Below are positions 28,001 to 43,000 of a stretch of DNA of 64,000 bases, piece by piece. The first letter of the stretch is position 1, and the number at the start of each line of letters is the position of its first letter. The DNA lies in assembly GCA_944474755.1 (NCBI GenBank), contig OX104123.1, forward strand, positions 68,131,898 to 68,195,897, written 5' to 3'. Source of the DNA: Limnoperna fortunei. Taxonomy: Eukaryota > Mollusca > Bivalvia > Mytilida > Modiolidae. The notes beneath the pieces are model-generated. The model was not told the origin of the DNA and did not search any database. It saw nothing but the letters and a program-made list of their open reading frames with translations. Position numbers and translations under genes: made by a program.

Positions 28001-31000
28001 TGTAGTAAGCTGTGCAGTATTGTACTATCTGTACAACAGTATTGTCATAGCTACAGGGCATCAGTTTCTGTTATTGTGTAGGACAATGATGTTGGATTGC
28101 AAAAATTTCTCTTCTGTAAAAATATACACCACTTGTATTGCCAAAGGATATATGGCAAGAATTAAAACAAATTTCAGCATTTTTTTAACCATTTCTTCAG
28201 ACCAACTAGTTTTTATTACCAAACGTAGCTGGATAATCAAAGTGTATTAACCATTTTGGATTAAATAAAAAAGGCAAAAGAAACCGATCAAACAACAAGA
28301 GCCAAAAGTCAAGGGACAATTACATATCTGGATATAGGCAAACATATACAGCGCAAAACAAAAACCAAATACATAAAACAGAAAGGGAATAACCCGAACC
28401 CCCCCAAAAGACCTTGAGTGTTGGGGTTAATAAATTTGGTGTGTATACTGTACATTATAATGTTTTAATTACAGATGTCTTTGTTGATTTTTAATATTTT
28501 TGTCTCGCCTGCGACGAAAGTCGCTGGAGGCGAGACATATGTATGGGAATCCGGCGGCGGCGGCGTAAACACTTGACATCTTGCTTCATATCTTTGTAAG
28601 CCCAAGCCCTAGGTCCATCAAATTTGGTCCAGAGGTAGCTTATGATGAGTACTTGCCAGTCAGTCACCTGTCACCTGACCTTGACCTCAATTTCACGGTC
28701 CAGCGACTACGTTAAAGTTTTTGGGTTACGACAGTTCCTCTGTAACTACGCATGGTAGGATGACAATATTTGGTGTATAGGTTGCTGATGACTAGTACAT
28801 GACTGTCTGGTAGGTGTCACCTGACCTTGACCTCAATTTCACGGTCCAGCGACTACGTTAAAGTTTTTGGGTTACGACAGTTCCTCTGTAACTACGCATG
28901 GTAGGATGACAATATTTGGTGTATAGGTTGCTGATGACTAGTACATGACTGTCTGGTAGGTGTCACCTGACCTTGACCTCAATTTCACGGTCCAGCGACT
29001 ACGTTAAAGTTTTTGGGTTACGACAGTTCCTCTGTTACTACGCATGGTAGGATGACAATATTTGGTATATAGGTTGCTGATGACTAGTACATGACTGTCT
29101 GGTAGGTGTCACCTGACCTTGACCTCAATTTCACGGTCCAGCGACTACGTTAAAGTTTTTGGGTTACGACAGTTCCTCTGTAAGTACGCATGGTAGGATG
29201 ACAATATTTGGTGTATAGGTTGCTGATGACTAGTACATGACTGTCTGGTAGGTGTCACCTGACCTTGACCTCAATTTCACGGTCCAGCGACTACGTTAAA
29301 GTTTTTGGGTTACGGCTGTTCCCCTGTTACTATGCAGGGTATGGTGACAATATTTTGTATACAGGCCGCTGCTGATATTTAATGCTATTTACGTAATGCT
29401 TATGACGAAATTTGTTTTCGTTACTGATGCGGAATGCAGGCGAGACGTTTTTCTGTGTCCACACTTGTTAAAATGTTAGTTTTATATTTTCAGACTTCAA
29501 CAATAAATAATTATGTAAAAATAAAAAAATATATTTTCAGGTCAAAGTCCTAAAATAAAAACAATACCATCTCCAAACCTTCCAACAGGATGGGAGAAAC
29601 GTATGGACCGGACCACACATAGATATTACTATATCAACCATAATCAAGGAACTACCCAGTGGGAGCCCCCACAGACTGAACCAGGTAATAATGAAAAGGT
29701 TATAATTCCATTGTTGAATGTTAACCCAATGGAGCCTCACAAACTCTACCAGGTAATAATGAAAGGGTAATAATTCCATTAATGAATGTTAACCCAATGG
29801 AAGCCCCCACAGTCTGTACCAGGTAATAATGAAAGGGTAATAATTCCTTTGTTGAATGTTAACCCAATAGGAGCCTACAGACTGTACCAGGTAATAATGA
29901 AAGGGTAATAATTCCTTTGTTGAATGTTAACCCAATAGAAGCCCCCACAGACTGAACCAGGTAATAATGAAAGGGTTATAATTCCATTGTTGAATGTTAA
30001 CCCAATGGGAGCCCCACATACTGTACCAGGTAATGATGAAAGGGTAATAATTCCTTTATTGAATGTTAACCCAATGGGAGCCCCACAGACTGTACCAGGT
30101 AATGATGAAAGGGTAATAATTCCATTAATGAATGTTAACCCAATAGGAGCCCCACAGACTGTACCAGGTAATAATGAAAGGGTAATAATTCCATTATTGA
30201 ATGTTCACCCAATGGGAGCCCCACAGACTGTACCAGGTAATGATAAAAGTGTAATAATTCATTTTGTTGAATGTTAACCTAATAGGAGCCTACAGACTGT
30301 ACCAGGTAATAATGAAAGGGTAATAATTCCATTATTGAATGTTAACCCAATTGGAGCCTACAGACTCTACCAGGTAATAATGAAAGGGTAATATTTCCAT
30401 TATTGAATGTTAACCCAGTGGGAGCCCCCACAGACTGTACCAGGTAATAATGAAAGGGCAATAATCCCATTATTGAATGTTAACCCAATTGGAGCCCCAC
30501 AGACAGTACCAGGTAATATGAAAGGGTAATAATTCCATTATTGAATGTTAACTTAATGGGAGCCCCCAGTCTTTACCAGGTAATAATGAAAGGGCAATAA
30601 TTCCATTATTGAATGTTAATCTTTATTTTATTGGTCAGCTTCATGGCAATATTTTAGCAAATTTAGTGGTATTTTATGCTAATTAATTAATGTTTTAGGA
30701 AAATCAGTACAAATTAAATTCTATACAAAGAGAATCATTTGAAATGAATTAACTGTTTTTCTTCTTGATTTGTTATTATTTATCCATTTAATAATAAATA
30801 TGTCAGCAATACTTTATCCACCAATTACCCTGTTTGTTTTAATTTGCCACTTTGGGTGGTCTTTTTGATGTTTGAGAGCTATGCTAGACAATGGAGAAAC
30901 AAGTGTTGCTATGGGTTGTTAGCACAGTGACTGCCATATATGTTTTAATAAATTGGCCTTCATTAATGTGCATATGTACCAGATTAATTTGGTATAGGCT

Positions 31001-34000
31001 CATGTAACCCTATGGTTTCCTCTTTGTTGTTTTACAGCATTGGTCAAGTACACCACAAAGCTAAAGGATGAACCATCAACTGTAAAACGTGGACTGTCAA
31101 GGTCTAACTCATCACCTAATATTGCAAAAATGGTGGAAGATGAAGAACGGGCTGAATTAAAGGGACCCCCAATACCCAGTATAGACAGATCGAGTAAACC
31201 AATTCAGAGGTACAATATTGGTGTATTGGCTTGAAATATATGTATATGTGTACGAGGTTCAGAAATCGACTCTAGTCAAGAAATGCATTCCCTGTTGTAA
31301 GAAAACTGTATAATACCAAGGACCAAAGTAAACTGTATCAGGCATACAAGACACAGGTTAATGACACCGTATTAATGCTTGTCATGCAGAAAAACTGTTT
31401 TTTATAACCCTGCTTCAAAGAAGAGGGGGTATACTGTTTTACACTTGTCCATCCGTAAAAAAAATTTCCATGGCAGTTTTCTAAGCAACTATAGCATGTA
31501 TCAGCCTGCTATTTTGCATATTGCTTTATCCTATAGTGCCATATGGTGTTTAGCGATTACAGTGTACATGCTCCTTGGTCATCTACTTCCTGTTTACCGA
31601 ATACTTTTTGGCGGGGTATCACTAGTGAGCATTAGCTCACAGATACACTTGTTTTTATTGTTTAAATTGAAAATTATTTTTGATATCCATTAACATATCG
31701 CAGCATTATCAATCAATCAATCAATCAACAGTTAAACATGACAATCTATGCACATGAATGGCGTGCAATCAGTATATGCTTAGGTTGAAATGCTCAGTGC
31801 CTAAATACAGCATAAATGTATAATGAAAGGCTTCAGACATTGGTAACTAGTATTATACTGGAAGTCATCCTTACTTCATTTTTATCGTGCTGGGGGCCTT
31901 GGTGGCCTAGTGGCTATGGTAGTTAGTTATCTTCTATGGATCATGTGGTCTGTCAACACTAAGATTGCGGGTTCAAGTCTCACTGCAGACGGGGTGTACT
32001 AAACTCCTATCTTAAATGACAAGGATTGCATGTTTTTCTACCAAAGTGAAGGGTTTTCTCCTGGTACTCCATCCTCTTCCCACAATTAAACAGGATGCCA
32101 CAATTTATCTGAAAAATAGTTGAAAGTGGCATTAAACACCATTCAAAATAACAAACACTGTCACATTAGAGGCCACCTGTAGTCAGCCTCACATCACTTC
32201 ACTCATAGGTCACCTCAGGTCAGAGGTCAGCCTGAGATCCTCACTTCACCTCACATCATAGGTCACCTCAGGTCAGAGGTCATCCTGAGATCCTCACTTC
32301 ACCTCACATCATAGGTCACCTCAGGTCATTTAATATTTCAAATACATGCAAAAACTTTATTTGTTTGCAAATATTTGTAAAACAAATTTGTAAAACAAAC
32401 TCTGATTGGATGATTGATTTCTTCCTGAGGACACCACTGATGTGGTGTAAGATTTCCCCTGCAGTGACAATAAACAAATGGAGAATACACTGTTAATTGA
32501 TATAAGAAGTATTTACATAATTTTTATAGGCTTATTGTACCAGAGATAAATCGACCTTCACCTCAGAAACAAGCTGCTAGATTCCGTAACCTCAACCCTG
32601 TGTATGGGAATGTGGTAAGTTTTAATCTGTTGTCATAAAAGCTAAATCGACCTTCACCTCGGAAACATGCTGCTAGATTCCGGAACCTCAACCCTGTGTA
32701 TGGGAATGTGGTAAGTTTTAATCTGTTACCATGAAAGCTAAATCGACCTTCACCTCGGAAACATGCTACCAGATTCTGTAACCTCAACCCTGTGTATGGA
32801 AATGTGGTAAGTTTAAATCTGTTATCAAGAAAGCTAAATCGACCTTCACCTCGGAAACATGCTACAGATTCTGTAACCTCAACCCTGTATGGGAATGTGG
32901 TAAGTTTAAATCTGTTATCATGAAAGCGAAATCGACCTTCACCTTGGACACAAGCTGCCAGATTCTGTAACCTCATTCCTGTGTATGGAAATGTGGTAAG
33001 TTTAAATCTGTTACCATGAAAGCTAAATCGACCTTCACCTCGGAAACATGCTACCAGATTCTATAACCTCAACCCTGTGTATTTAAATGTGGTAAGTTTA
33101 AATCTGTTATCATGAAGCTAAATCGACCTTCACCTCGGAAACATGCTACCAGATTCTGTAACCTCATTCCTGTGTATTTAAATGTGGTAAGTTTAAATCT
33201 GTTATCATGAAGCTAAATCGACCTTCACCTCGGAAACATGCTACCAGATTCTGTAACCTCAACCCTGTATGGGAATGTGGTAAGTTTTAATCTGGTTAAA
33301 CACTCTCTAACTTAGATATATGTCACCTTGAAATCACACAATTAGAAAATGTGACCTTTAAGTCAAATTCTGGACTTCAAGAAGGTCCATTCCATAAAAT
33401 ACTCTTTAATAAAAACTGAATGCAATTATATGAGAGAAAAATAGTTGAAAAGTGGCATTACATTTTCATGACATTGTTCTCTGGCAGTCCTTTGGAGATA
33501 TGATTTATCAAAAGGAAAGTTTTAATAGTATGTAAATATTCAACACCTGAGCAGTGAGCAGTCATAAGAACCACAACACCAGTGAAAGCTTCTGACTCCT
33601 GAGCAGTGAGCAGTCATAAGAACCACCACACCAGTGAAAGCTTCTGACTCCTGAGCAGTGAGCAGTCATAAGAACCACCACACCAGTGAAAGCTTCTGAC
33701 TCCAGAGCATTGAGCAGTCATAAGAACCACCACACCAGTGAAAGCTTCTGACACCAGGGCAGTGAGCAGTCATAAGAACCACCACACCAGTGAAAGCTTC
33801 TGACTCCAGAGCAGTGAGCAGTCATAAGAACCACACCAGTGAAAGCTTCTGACTCCTGAGCAGTGAGCAGTCATAAGAACCACAACACCAGTGAAAGCTT
33901 CTGACTCCTGAGCAGTGAGCAGTCATAAGAACCACAACACCAGTGAAAGCTTCTGACTCCTGAGCAGTGAGCAGTCATAAGAACCACCACACCAGTGAAA

Positions 34001-37000
34001 GCTTCTGACTCCTGAGCAGTGAGCAGTCATAAGAACCACCACACCAGTGAAAGCTTCTGACACCAGGGCAGTGAGCAGTCATAAGAACCACCACACCAGT
34101 GAAAGCTTCTGACTCCAGAGCAGTGAGCAGTCATAAGAACCACCACACCAGTGAAAGCTTCTGACTCCTGAGCAGTGAGCAGTCATAAGAACCACAACAC
34201 CAGTGAAAGCTTCTGACTCCTGAGCAGTGAGCAGTCATAAGAACCACCACACCAGTGAAAGCTTCTGACTCCAGAGCAGTCATAAGAACCACCACACCAG
34301 TGAAAGCTTCTGACTCCAGAGCATTGAGCAGTCATAAGAACCACAACACCAGTGAAAGCTTCTGACTCCTGAGCAGTGAGCAGTCATAAGAACCACAACA
34401 CCAGTGAAAGCTTCTGACTCCTGAGCAGTGAGCAGTCATAAGAACCACAACACCAGTGAAAGCTTCTGACTCCTGAGCAGTGAGTAGTCATAAGAACCAC
34501 AACAGTGAAAGCTTCTGACTCATGAGCAGTGAGCAGTCATAAGAACCACAACACCAGTGAAAGCTTCTGACTCCTGAGCAGTGAGCAGTCATAAGAACCA
34601 CAACACTAGTGAAAGCTTCTGACTCCAGAGCAGTGATCAGTCATAAGAACCACACCAGTGAAAGCTTCTGACTCCTGAGCAGTGAGCAGTCATAAGAACC
34701 ACCACACCAGTGAAAGCTTCTGACTGCTGAGCAGTGAGCAGTCATAAGAACCACAACACCAGTGAAAGCTTCTGACTCCTGAGCAGTGAGCAGTCATAAG
34801 AACCACCACACCAGTGAAATCTACTGACTCCTGAGCAGTGAGCAGTCATAAGAACCACCACACCAGTGAAAGCTTCTGACTCCTGAGCAGTGAGCAGTCA
34901 TAAGAACCACCACACCAGTGAAAGCTTCTGACTCCTGAGCAGTGAGCAGTCATAAGAACCACCACACCAGTGAAAGCTTCTGACTCCAGAGCAGTGAGCA
35001 GTCATAAGAACCACCACACCAGTGAAAGCTTCTGACTCCAGAGCAGTGAGCAGTCATAAGAACCACCACACCAGTGAAAGCTTCTGACTCCTGAGCAGTG
35101 AGCAGTCATAAGAACCACAACACCAGTGAAATCTTCTGACTCCAGAGCAGTGAGCAGTCATAAGAACCACACCAGTGAAAGCTTCTGACTCCTGAGCAGT
35201 GAGCAGTCATAAGAACCACCACACCAGTGAAAGCTTCTGACTCCTGAGCAGTGAGCAGTCATAAGAACCACCACACCAGTGAAAGCTTCTGACTCCAGAG
35301 CAGTGAGCAGTCATAAGAACCACCACACCAGTGAAAGCTTCTGACTCCAGAGCAGTGAGCAGTCATAAGAACCACCACACCAGTGAAAGCTTCTGACTCC
35401 TGAGCAGTGAGCAGTCATAAGAACCATAACACCAGTGAAATCTTCTGACTCCAGAGCAGTGAGCAGTCATAAGAACCACCACACCAGTGAAAGCTTCTGA
35501 CTCCTGAGCAGTGAGCAGTCATAAGAACCACACGAGTGAAAGCTTCTGACTCCAGAGCAGTGAGCAGTCATAAGAACCACACCAGTGAAAGCTTCTGACT
35601 CCTGAGCAGTGAGCAGTCATAAGAACCACCACACCAGTGAAAGCTTCTGACTCCTGAGCAGTGAGCAGTCATAAGAACCACACGAGTGAAAGCTTCTGAC
35701 TCCAGAGCAGTGAGCAGTCATAAGAACCACCACACCAGTGAAATCTTCTGACTCCTGAGCAGTGAAAAGTCATAAGAGCCACAACACCAGTGAAAGCTTC
35801 TGACTCCTGAGCAGTGAAAAGTCATAAGAACCACACGAGTGAAAGCTTCTGACTCCTGAGCAGTGAGCAGTCATAAGAACCACCACACCAGTGAAATCTT
35901 CTGACTCCTGAGCAGTGAAAAGTCATAAGAGCCACAACACCAGTGAAATCTTCTGACTCCTGAGCAGTGAAAAGTCATAAGAGCCACAACACCAGTGAAA
36001 TCTTCTGACTCCTGAGCAGTGAAAAGTCATAAGAACCACACCAGTGAAAGCTTCTGACTCCTGAGCAGTGAGCAGTCATAAGAACCACCACACCAGTGAA
36101 AGCTTCTGACTGCTGAGCAGTGAGCAGTCATAAGAACCACCACACCAGTGAAATCTACTGACTCCTGAGCAGTGATGACATACAATAAACCCTTCATATT
36201 TAAGACCAACTATTGAATCTACTGAATTTTTTCTTTGTTACTTCCAGGGGAGAGCTCTAACAGGACTAAGGAATCTTGGAAACACCTGCTACATGAACTC
36301 TACTATACAGTGTCTCAATAACTGCTCCCCTCTTGTCACCTATTTCCTGACAGACAGTTACCTGTATGACATTAACAGGTATGTACGGTACAGTATAATT
36401 AAGGGAGGGATATTCAGTTGTTATATTTAATCAAGTGATTCAATTTTCCTAATTTTCACAATTTGAGATATTGCTTGCTGGACATAAAACAACAATCAAT
36501 CAATCAGTCAATAAAATGAGTTATTATGTCCTCACAGACATGTTAAACATTAAATCTATGTAGACAGTTATATGTTAGCTACAGTTCTGTTTTACTGCTA
36601 AGTGACCACATGCAGTTAATTTCAGAAGGTGTCTGAAGGATAATTATTTATAGGTATTTTGGTAGTGGCTGAGTTTTATTTTATAACAAGATTATGTACA
36701 AAAATTGATACTTTAAGAATAGGATAGAAATACAAATAATGGATTGAGGAATGAAGATTTGAAAGAGTCCACTCTTATAATGTTTAATTGTATTTAGGTA
36801 TCTCTCCTGTACAGATATATGGCAGACAATTTTTTAATGTGTTTTTTTGGTTAATTGTTATGAACTTCAGAACAAATAAATAAGTTATGACAGAGTTATA
36901 GCCCTTTGCAGGTTTTTATGTACATGTATATTGCTCCTATTTAAATAGATGTCCTAGTAACATTATAATTTTAGTATGTATGTATTGATTTCAACAGAAT

Positions 37001-40000
37001 TTTCGCTTGTTAACATTTATAAATTCATTTATACCTTCATAGAGAGAGTGAGTTAGGTAGCCATGGAGAAGTTGCTGATGAATTCGCTGTTATAGTCAAG
37101 GGACTTTGGTGTGGACAATACAAATGTATGACCCCTAGGGATTTCAAGGTCAGTACATATTTATGACCATTGGGGGACTCAAGGTAGAAACACATTTATG
37201 TCCCATAGGGATTCGAAGGTGAGTGTATATGATCACCCCTAGGGATTTCATTTCTAGGTCAGTACACAAGAATTCTTTATAATAATCTGACCTTGACCTC
37301 AATGTCACAGTCCAAAGCCTACATTAAAGTTTTTCGAGTAGGTAATTTACAATGTGATCATGCATGGTATGATCACAGTGGTTGGCATATAGAATGCTCA
37401 TCAGCAGAACGTGACAGTCTGGATGATGTCACTTGACCTCGACCTCAATTTGACAGTCCAGCGGCTATGTTTAAGTTTTTTGGATTAGGTCAGTTGTAAT
37501 GCATCAAAACTACATACATGTAATATATTTTGTATCATGAAATGACATATAATGATATTTATGTTGCTCATGAATTATAATTTGTAACTTGGTACAAATT
37601 TTATATGATAGGTCATCTACAATATTTCTTATTGCATCATGTCTGGTCACCATGGGCAGTCCTTGTTCCTCCTCGTAGCCCCACTTGATTGCGACTTTGC
37701 ATTATATCATATAGGTGTTTAATAACGATTTCCAGTATGTCGAGGGTATTTCTTCCTTCCCCAATAAAAACTGGATGCCACGATATAGCTGAAAAATAAC
37801 AATTTCCAGTATGTCGAGGGTCTTTCTTCCTTCCCCAATAAAAACTGGATGCCACGATATAGCTGAAAAATAACAATTTCCAGTATGTCGAGGGTCTTTC
37901 TTCCTTCCCCAATAAAAACTGGATGCCACGATATAGCTGAAAAATAACAATTTCCAGTATGTCGAGGGTCTTTCTTCCTTCCCCAATAAAAACTGGACGC
38001 CACGATATAGCTGAAAAATAACAATTTCCAGTATGTCGAGGGTCTTTCTTCCTTCCCCAATAAAAACTGGATGCCACGATATAGCTGAAAAATAACAATT
38101 TCCAGTATGTCGAGGGTCTTTCTTCCTTCCCCAATAAAAACTGGATGCCACGATATAGCTGAAAAATAACAATTTCCAGTATGTCGAGGGTCTTTCTTCC
38201 TTCCCCAATAAAAACTGGATGCCACGATATAGCTGAAAAATAACAATTTCCAGTATGTCGAGGGTCTTTCTTCCTTCCCCAATAAAAACTGGATGCCACG
38301 ATATAGCTGAAAAATAACAATTTCCAGTATGTCGAGGGTCTTTCTTCCTTCCCCAATAAAAACTGGACGCCACGATATAGCTGTAAAATTGCTGACAATT
38401 AATTTGCATCTTTACTTTCTTACATGTACTGTTATCTAAAAAACTTTCTGATAGACTGAAGTACATAATGGCGGGGAGGGGAAAAATACAAATATGTTTT
38501 GGTTGTTCATAGAGGTTAATAGGTCAGTGGATTCTATGTTAGAATTAATGCTTTACAGATAACAGTAGGAAAACATCAGCCAATGTTTGCAGGCCATGAC
38601 CAGCAGGATTCCCAAGAATTCCTGACGTTCCTGTTGGATGCCTTACATGAAGGATTAAATAAGGTAAGACTGTAAACATAACCAGCAGGATTCCCAAGAA
38701 TTCCTTACGTTCCTGTTGGATGCCTTACATGAAGGATTAAATAAGGTAAGACTGTAAACATGACCAGCAGGATTCCCAAGAATTCCTTACGTTCCTGTTG
38801 GATGCCTTACATGAAGGATTAAATAAGGTAAGACTGTAAACATGACCAGCAGGATTCCCAAGAATTCCTTACGTTCCTGTTGGATGCCTTACATGAAGGA
38901 TTAAATAAGGTAAGACTGTAAACATGACCAGCAGGATTCCCAAGAATTCCTTACGTTCCTGTTAGATGCCTTACATGAAGGATTAAATAAGGTAAGACTG
39001 TAAACATGACCAGCAGGATTCCCAAGAATTCTTTACGTTCCTGTTGGATGCCTTACATGAAGGATTAAATAAGGTAAGACTGTAAACATGACCAGCAGGA
39101 TTCCCAAGAATTCCTTACGTTCCTGTTGGATGCCTTACATGAAGGATTAAATAAGGTAAGACTGTAAACATGACCAGCAGGATTCCCAAGAATTCCTTAC
39201 GTTCCTGTTGGATGCCTTACATGAAGGATTAAATAAGGTAAGACTGTAAACATGACCAGCAGGATTCCCAAGAATTCCTTACGTTCCTGTTGGATGCCTT
39301 ACATGAAGGATTAAATAAGGTAAGACTGTAAACATGACCAGCAGGATTCCCAAGAATTCCTTACGTTCCTGTTGGATGCCTTACATGAAGGGTTAAATAA
39401 GGTAAGACTGTAAACATGACCATCAGGATTCCCAAGAATTCCTTACGTTCCTGTTGGATGCCTTACATAAAGGATTAAATAAGGTAAGACTGTAAACATG
39501 ACCAGCAGGATTCCCAAGAATTCCTTACGTTCCTGTTGGATGCCTTACATGAAGGGTTAAATAAGGTAAGACTGTAAACATGACCATCAGGATTCCCAAG
39601 AATTCCTTACGTTCCTGTTGGATGCCTTACATAAAGGATTAAATAAGGTAAGACTGTAAACATGACCAGCAGGATTCCCAAGAATTCCTTACGTTCCTGT
39701 TGGATGCCTTACATGAAGGGCTAAATAAGGTAAGACTGTAAACATGACCAGCAGGATTCCCAAGAATTCCTTACGTTCCTGTTGGATGCCTTACATGAAG
39801 GGCTAAATAAGGTAAGACTGTAAACATGACCAGCAGGATTCCCAAGAATTCCTTACGTTCCTGTTGGATGCCTTACATGAAGGGTTAAATAAGGTAAGAC
39901 TGTAAACATGACCAGCAGGATTCCCAAGAATTCCTTACGTTCCTGTTGGATGCCTTACATGAAGGATTAAATAAGGTAAGACTGTAAACATGACCAGCAG

Positions 40001-43000
40001 GATTCCCAAGAATTCCTTATGTTCCTGTTGGATGCCTTACATGAAGGATTAAATAAGGTAAGACTGTAAACATGACCAGCAGGATTCCCAAGAATTCCTT
40101 ATGTTCCTATTGGATGCCTTACATGAAGGATTAAATAAGGTAAGACTGTAAACATGACCAGCAGGATTCCCAAGAATTCCTTACGTTCCTATTGGATGCC
40201 TTACATGAAGGATTAAATAAGGTAAGACTGTAAACATGACCAGCAGGATTCCCAAGAATTCCTGACGTTCCTGTTAGATGCCTTACATGAAGGATTAAAT
40301 AAGGTAAGACTGTAAACATGACCAGCAGGATTCCCAAGAATTCCTTACGTTCCTGTTGAATGCCTTACATGAAGGATTAAATAAGGTAAGACTGTAAACA
40401 TGACCAGCAGGATTCCCAAGAATTCCTTACGTTCCTGTTGGATGCCTTACATGAAGGATTAAATAAGGTAAGACTGTAAACATGACCAGCAGGATTCCCA
40501 AGAATTCCTTACGTTCCTGTTGGATGCCTTATATGAAGGGTTAAATAAGGTAAGACTGTAAACATGACCAGCAGGATTCCCAAGAATTCCTTACGTTCCT
40601 GTTGGATGCCTTACATGAAGGATTAAATAAGGTAAGACTGTAAACATGACCAGCAGGATTCCCAAGAATTCCTTACGTTCCTGTTGGATGCCTTACATGA
40701 AGGATTAAATAAGGTAAGACTGTAAACATGACCAGCAGGATTCCCAAGAATTCCTTACGTTCCTGTTGGATGCCTTACATGAAGGGTTAAATAAGGTAAG
40801 ACTGTAAACATGACCAGCAGGATTCCCAAGAATTCCTTACGTTCTTGTTGGATGCCTTACATGAAGGGTTAAATAAGGTAAGACTGTAAACATGACCAGC
40901 AGGATTCCCAAGAATTCCTTACGTTCCTGTTGGATGCCTTACATGAAGGGTTAAATAAGGTAAGACTGTAAACATGACCAGCAGGATTCCCAAGAATTCC
41001 TTACATTCTTGTTGGATGCCTTACATGAAGGGTTAAATAAGGTAAGACTGTAAACATGACCAGCAGGATTCCCAAGAATTCCTTACGTTCCTGTTGGATG
41101 CCTTACATGAAGGGTTAAATAAGGTAAGACTGTAAACATGACCAGCAGGATTCCCAAGAATTCCTTACGTTCTTGTTGGATGCCTTACATGAAGGGTTAA
41201 ATAAGGTAAGACTGTAAACATGACCAGCAGGATTCCCAAGAATTCCTTACGTTCCTGTTGGATGCCTTACATGAAGGGTTAAATAAGGTAAGACTGTAAA
41301 CATGACCAGCAGGATTCCCAAGAATTCCTTACGTTCCTGTTGGATGCCTTACATGAAGGATTAAATAAGGTAAGACTGTAAACATGACCAGCAGGATTCC
41401 CAAGAATTCCTTACGTTCCTGTTGGATGCCTTACATGAAGGATTAAATAAGGTAAGACTGTAAACATGACCAGCAGGATTCCCAAGAATTCCTTAAGTTC
41501 CTGTTGGATGCCTTACATGAAGGATTAAATAAGGTAAGACTGTAAACATGACCAGCAGGATTCCCAAGAATTCCTTACGTTCCTGTTGGATGCCTTACAT
41601 GAAGGATTAAATAAGGTAAGACTGTAAACATGACCAGCAGGATTCCCAAGAATTCCTTACGTTCCTGTTGGATGCCTTACATGAAGGGCTAAATAAGGTA
41701 AGACTGTAAACATGACCAGCAGGATTCCCAAGAATTCCTTACGTTCCTGTTGGATGCCTTACATGAAGGATTAAATAAGGTAAGACTGTAAACATGACCA
41801 GCAGGATTCCCAAGAATTCCTTACGTTCCTGTTGGATGCCTTACATGAAGGATTAAATAAGGTAAGACTGTAAACATGACCAGCAGGATTCCCAAGAATT
41901 CCTTATGTTCCTATTGGATGCCTTACATGAAGGATTAAATAAGGTAAGACTGTAAACATGACCAGCAGGATTCCCAAGAATTCCTTACGTTCCTATTGGA
42001 TGCCTTACATGAAGGATTAAATAAGGTAAGACTGTAAACATGACCAGCAGGATTCCCAAGAATTCCTGACGTTCCTGTTAGATGCCTTACATGAAGGATT
42101 AAATAAGGTAAGACTGTAAACATGACCAGCAGGATTCCCAAGAATTCCTTACGTTCCTGTTGGATGCCTTACAAGAAGGATTAAATAAGGTAAGACTGTA
42201 AACATGACCAGCAGGATTCCCAAGAATTCCTTACGTTCCTGTTGGATGCCTTACATGAAGGGTTAAATAAGGTAAGACTGTAAACATGACCAGCAGGATT
42301 CCCAAGAATTCCTTATGTTCTTGTTGGATGCCTTACATGAAGGGTTAAATAAGGTAAGACTGTAAACATGACCTGCAGGATTCCCAAGAATTCCTTAGGT
42401 TCCTGTTGGATGCCTTACATGAAGGGTTAAATAAGGTAAGACTGTAAACATGACCAGCAGGATTCCCAAGAATTCCTTACATTCTTGTTGGATGCCTTAC
42501 ATGAAGGGTTAAATAAGGTAAGACTGTAAACATGACCAGCAGGATTCCCAAGAATTCCTTACGTTCCTGTTGGATGCCTTACATGAAGGGTTAAATAAGG
42601 TAAGACTGTAAACATGACCAGCAGGATTCCCAAGAATTCCTTACGTTCTTGTTGGATGCCTTACATGAAGGGTTAAATAAGGTAAGACTGTAAACATGAC
42701 CAGCAGGATTCCCAAGAATTCCTTACGTTCCTGTTGGATGCCTTACATGAAGGGTTAAATAAGGTAAGACTGTAAACATGACCAGCAGGATTCCCAAGAA
42801 TTCCTTACGTTCCTGTTGGATGCCTTACATGAAGGATTAAATAAGGTAAGACTGTAAACATGACCAGCAGGAGTCCCAAGAATTCCTTACATTCCTGTTG
42901 GATGCCTTACATGAAGGATTAAATAAGGTAAGACTGTAAACATGACCAGCAGGATTCCCAAGAATTCCTTACGTTCCTGTTGGATGCCTTACATGAAGGA

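Noticed and set aside
37637..38466. Three - strand frames of 187 to 254 codons
   Set aside because: They follow a 76-bp array that derives from a SINE tail in an intron of the opposite-strand gene.
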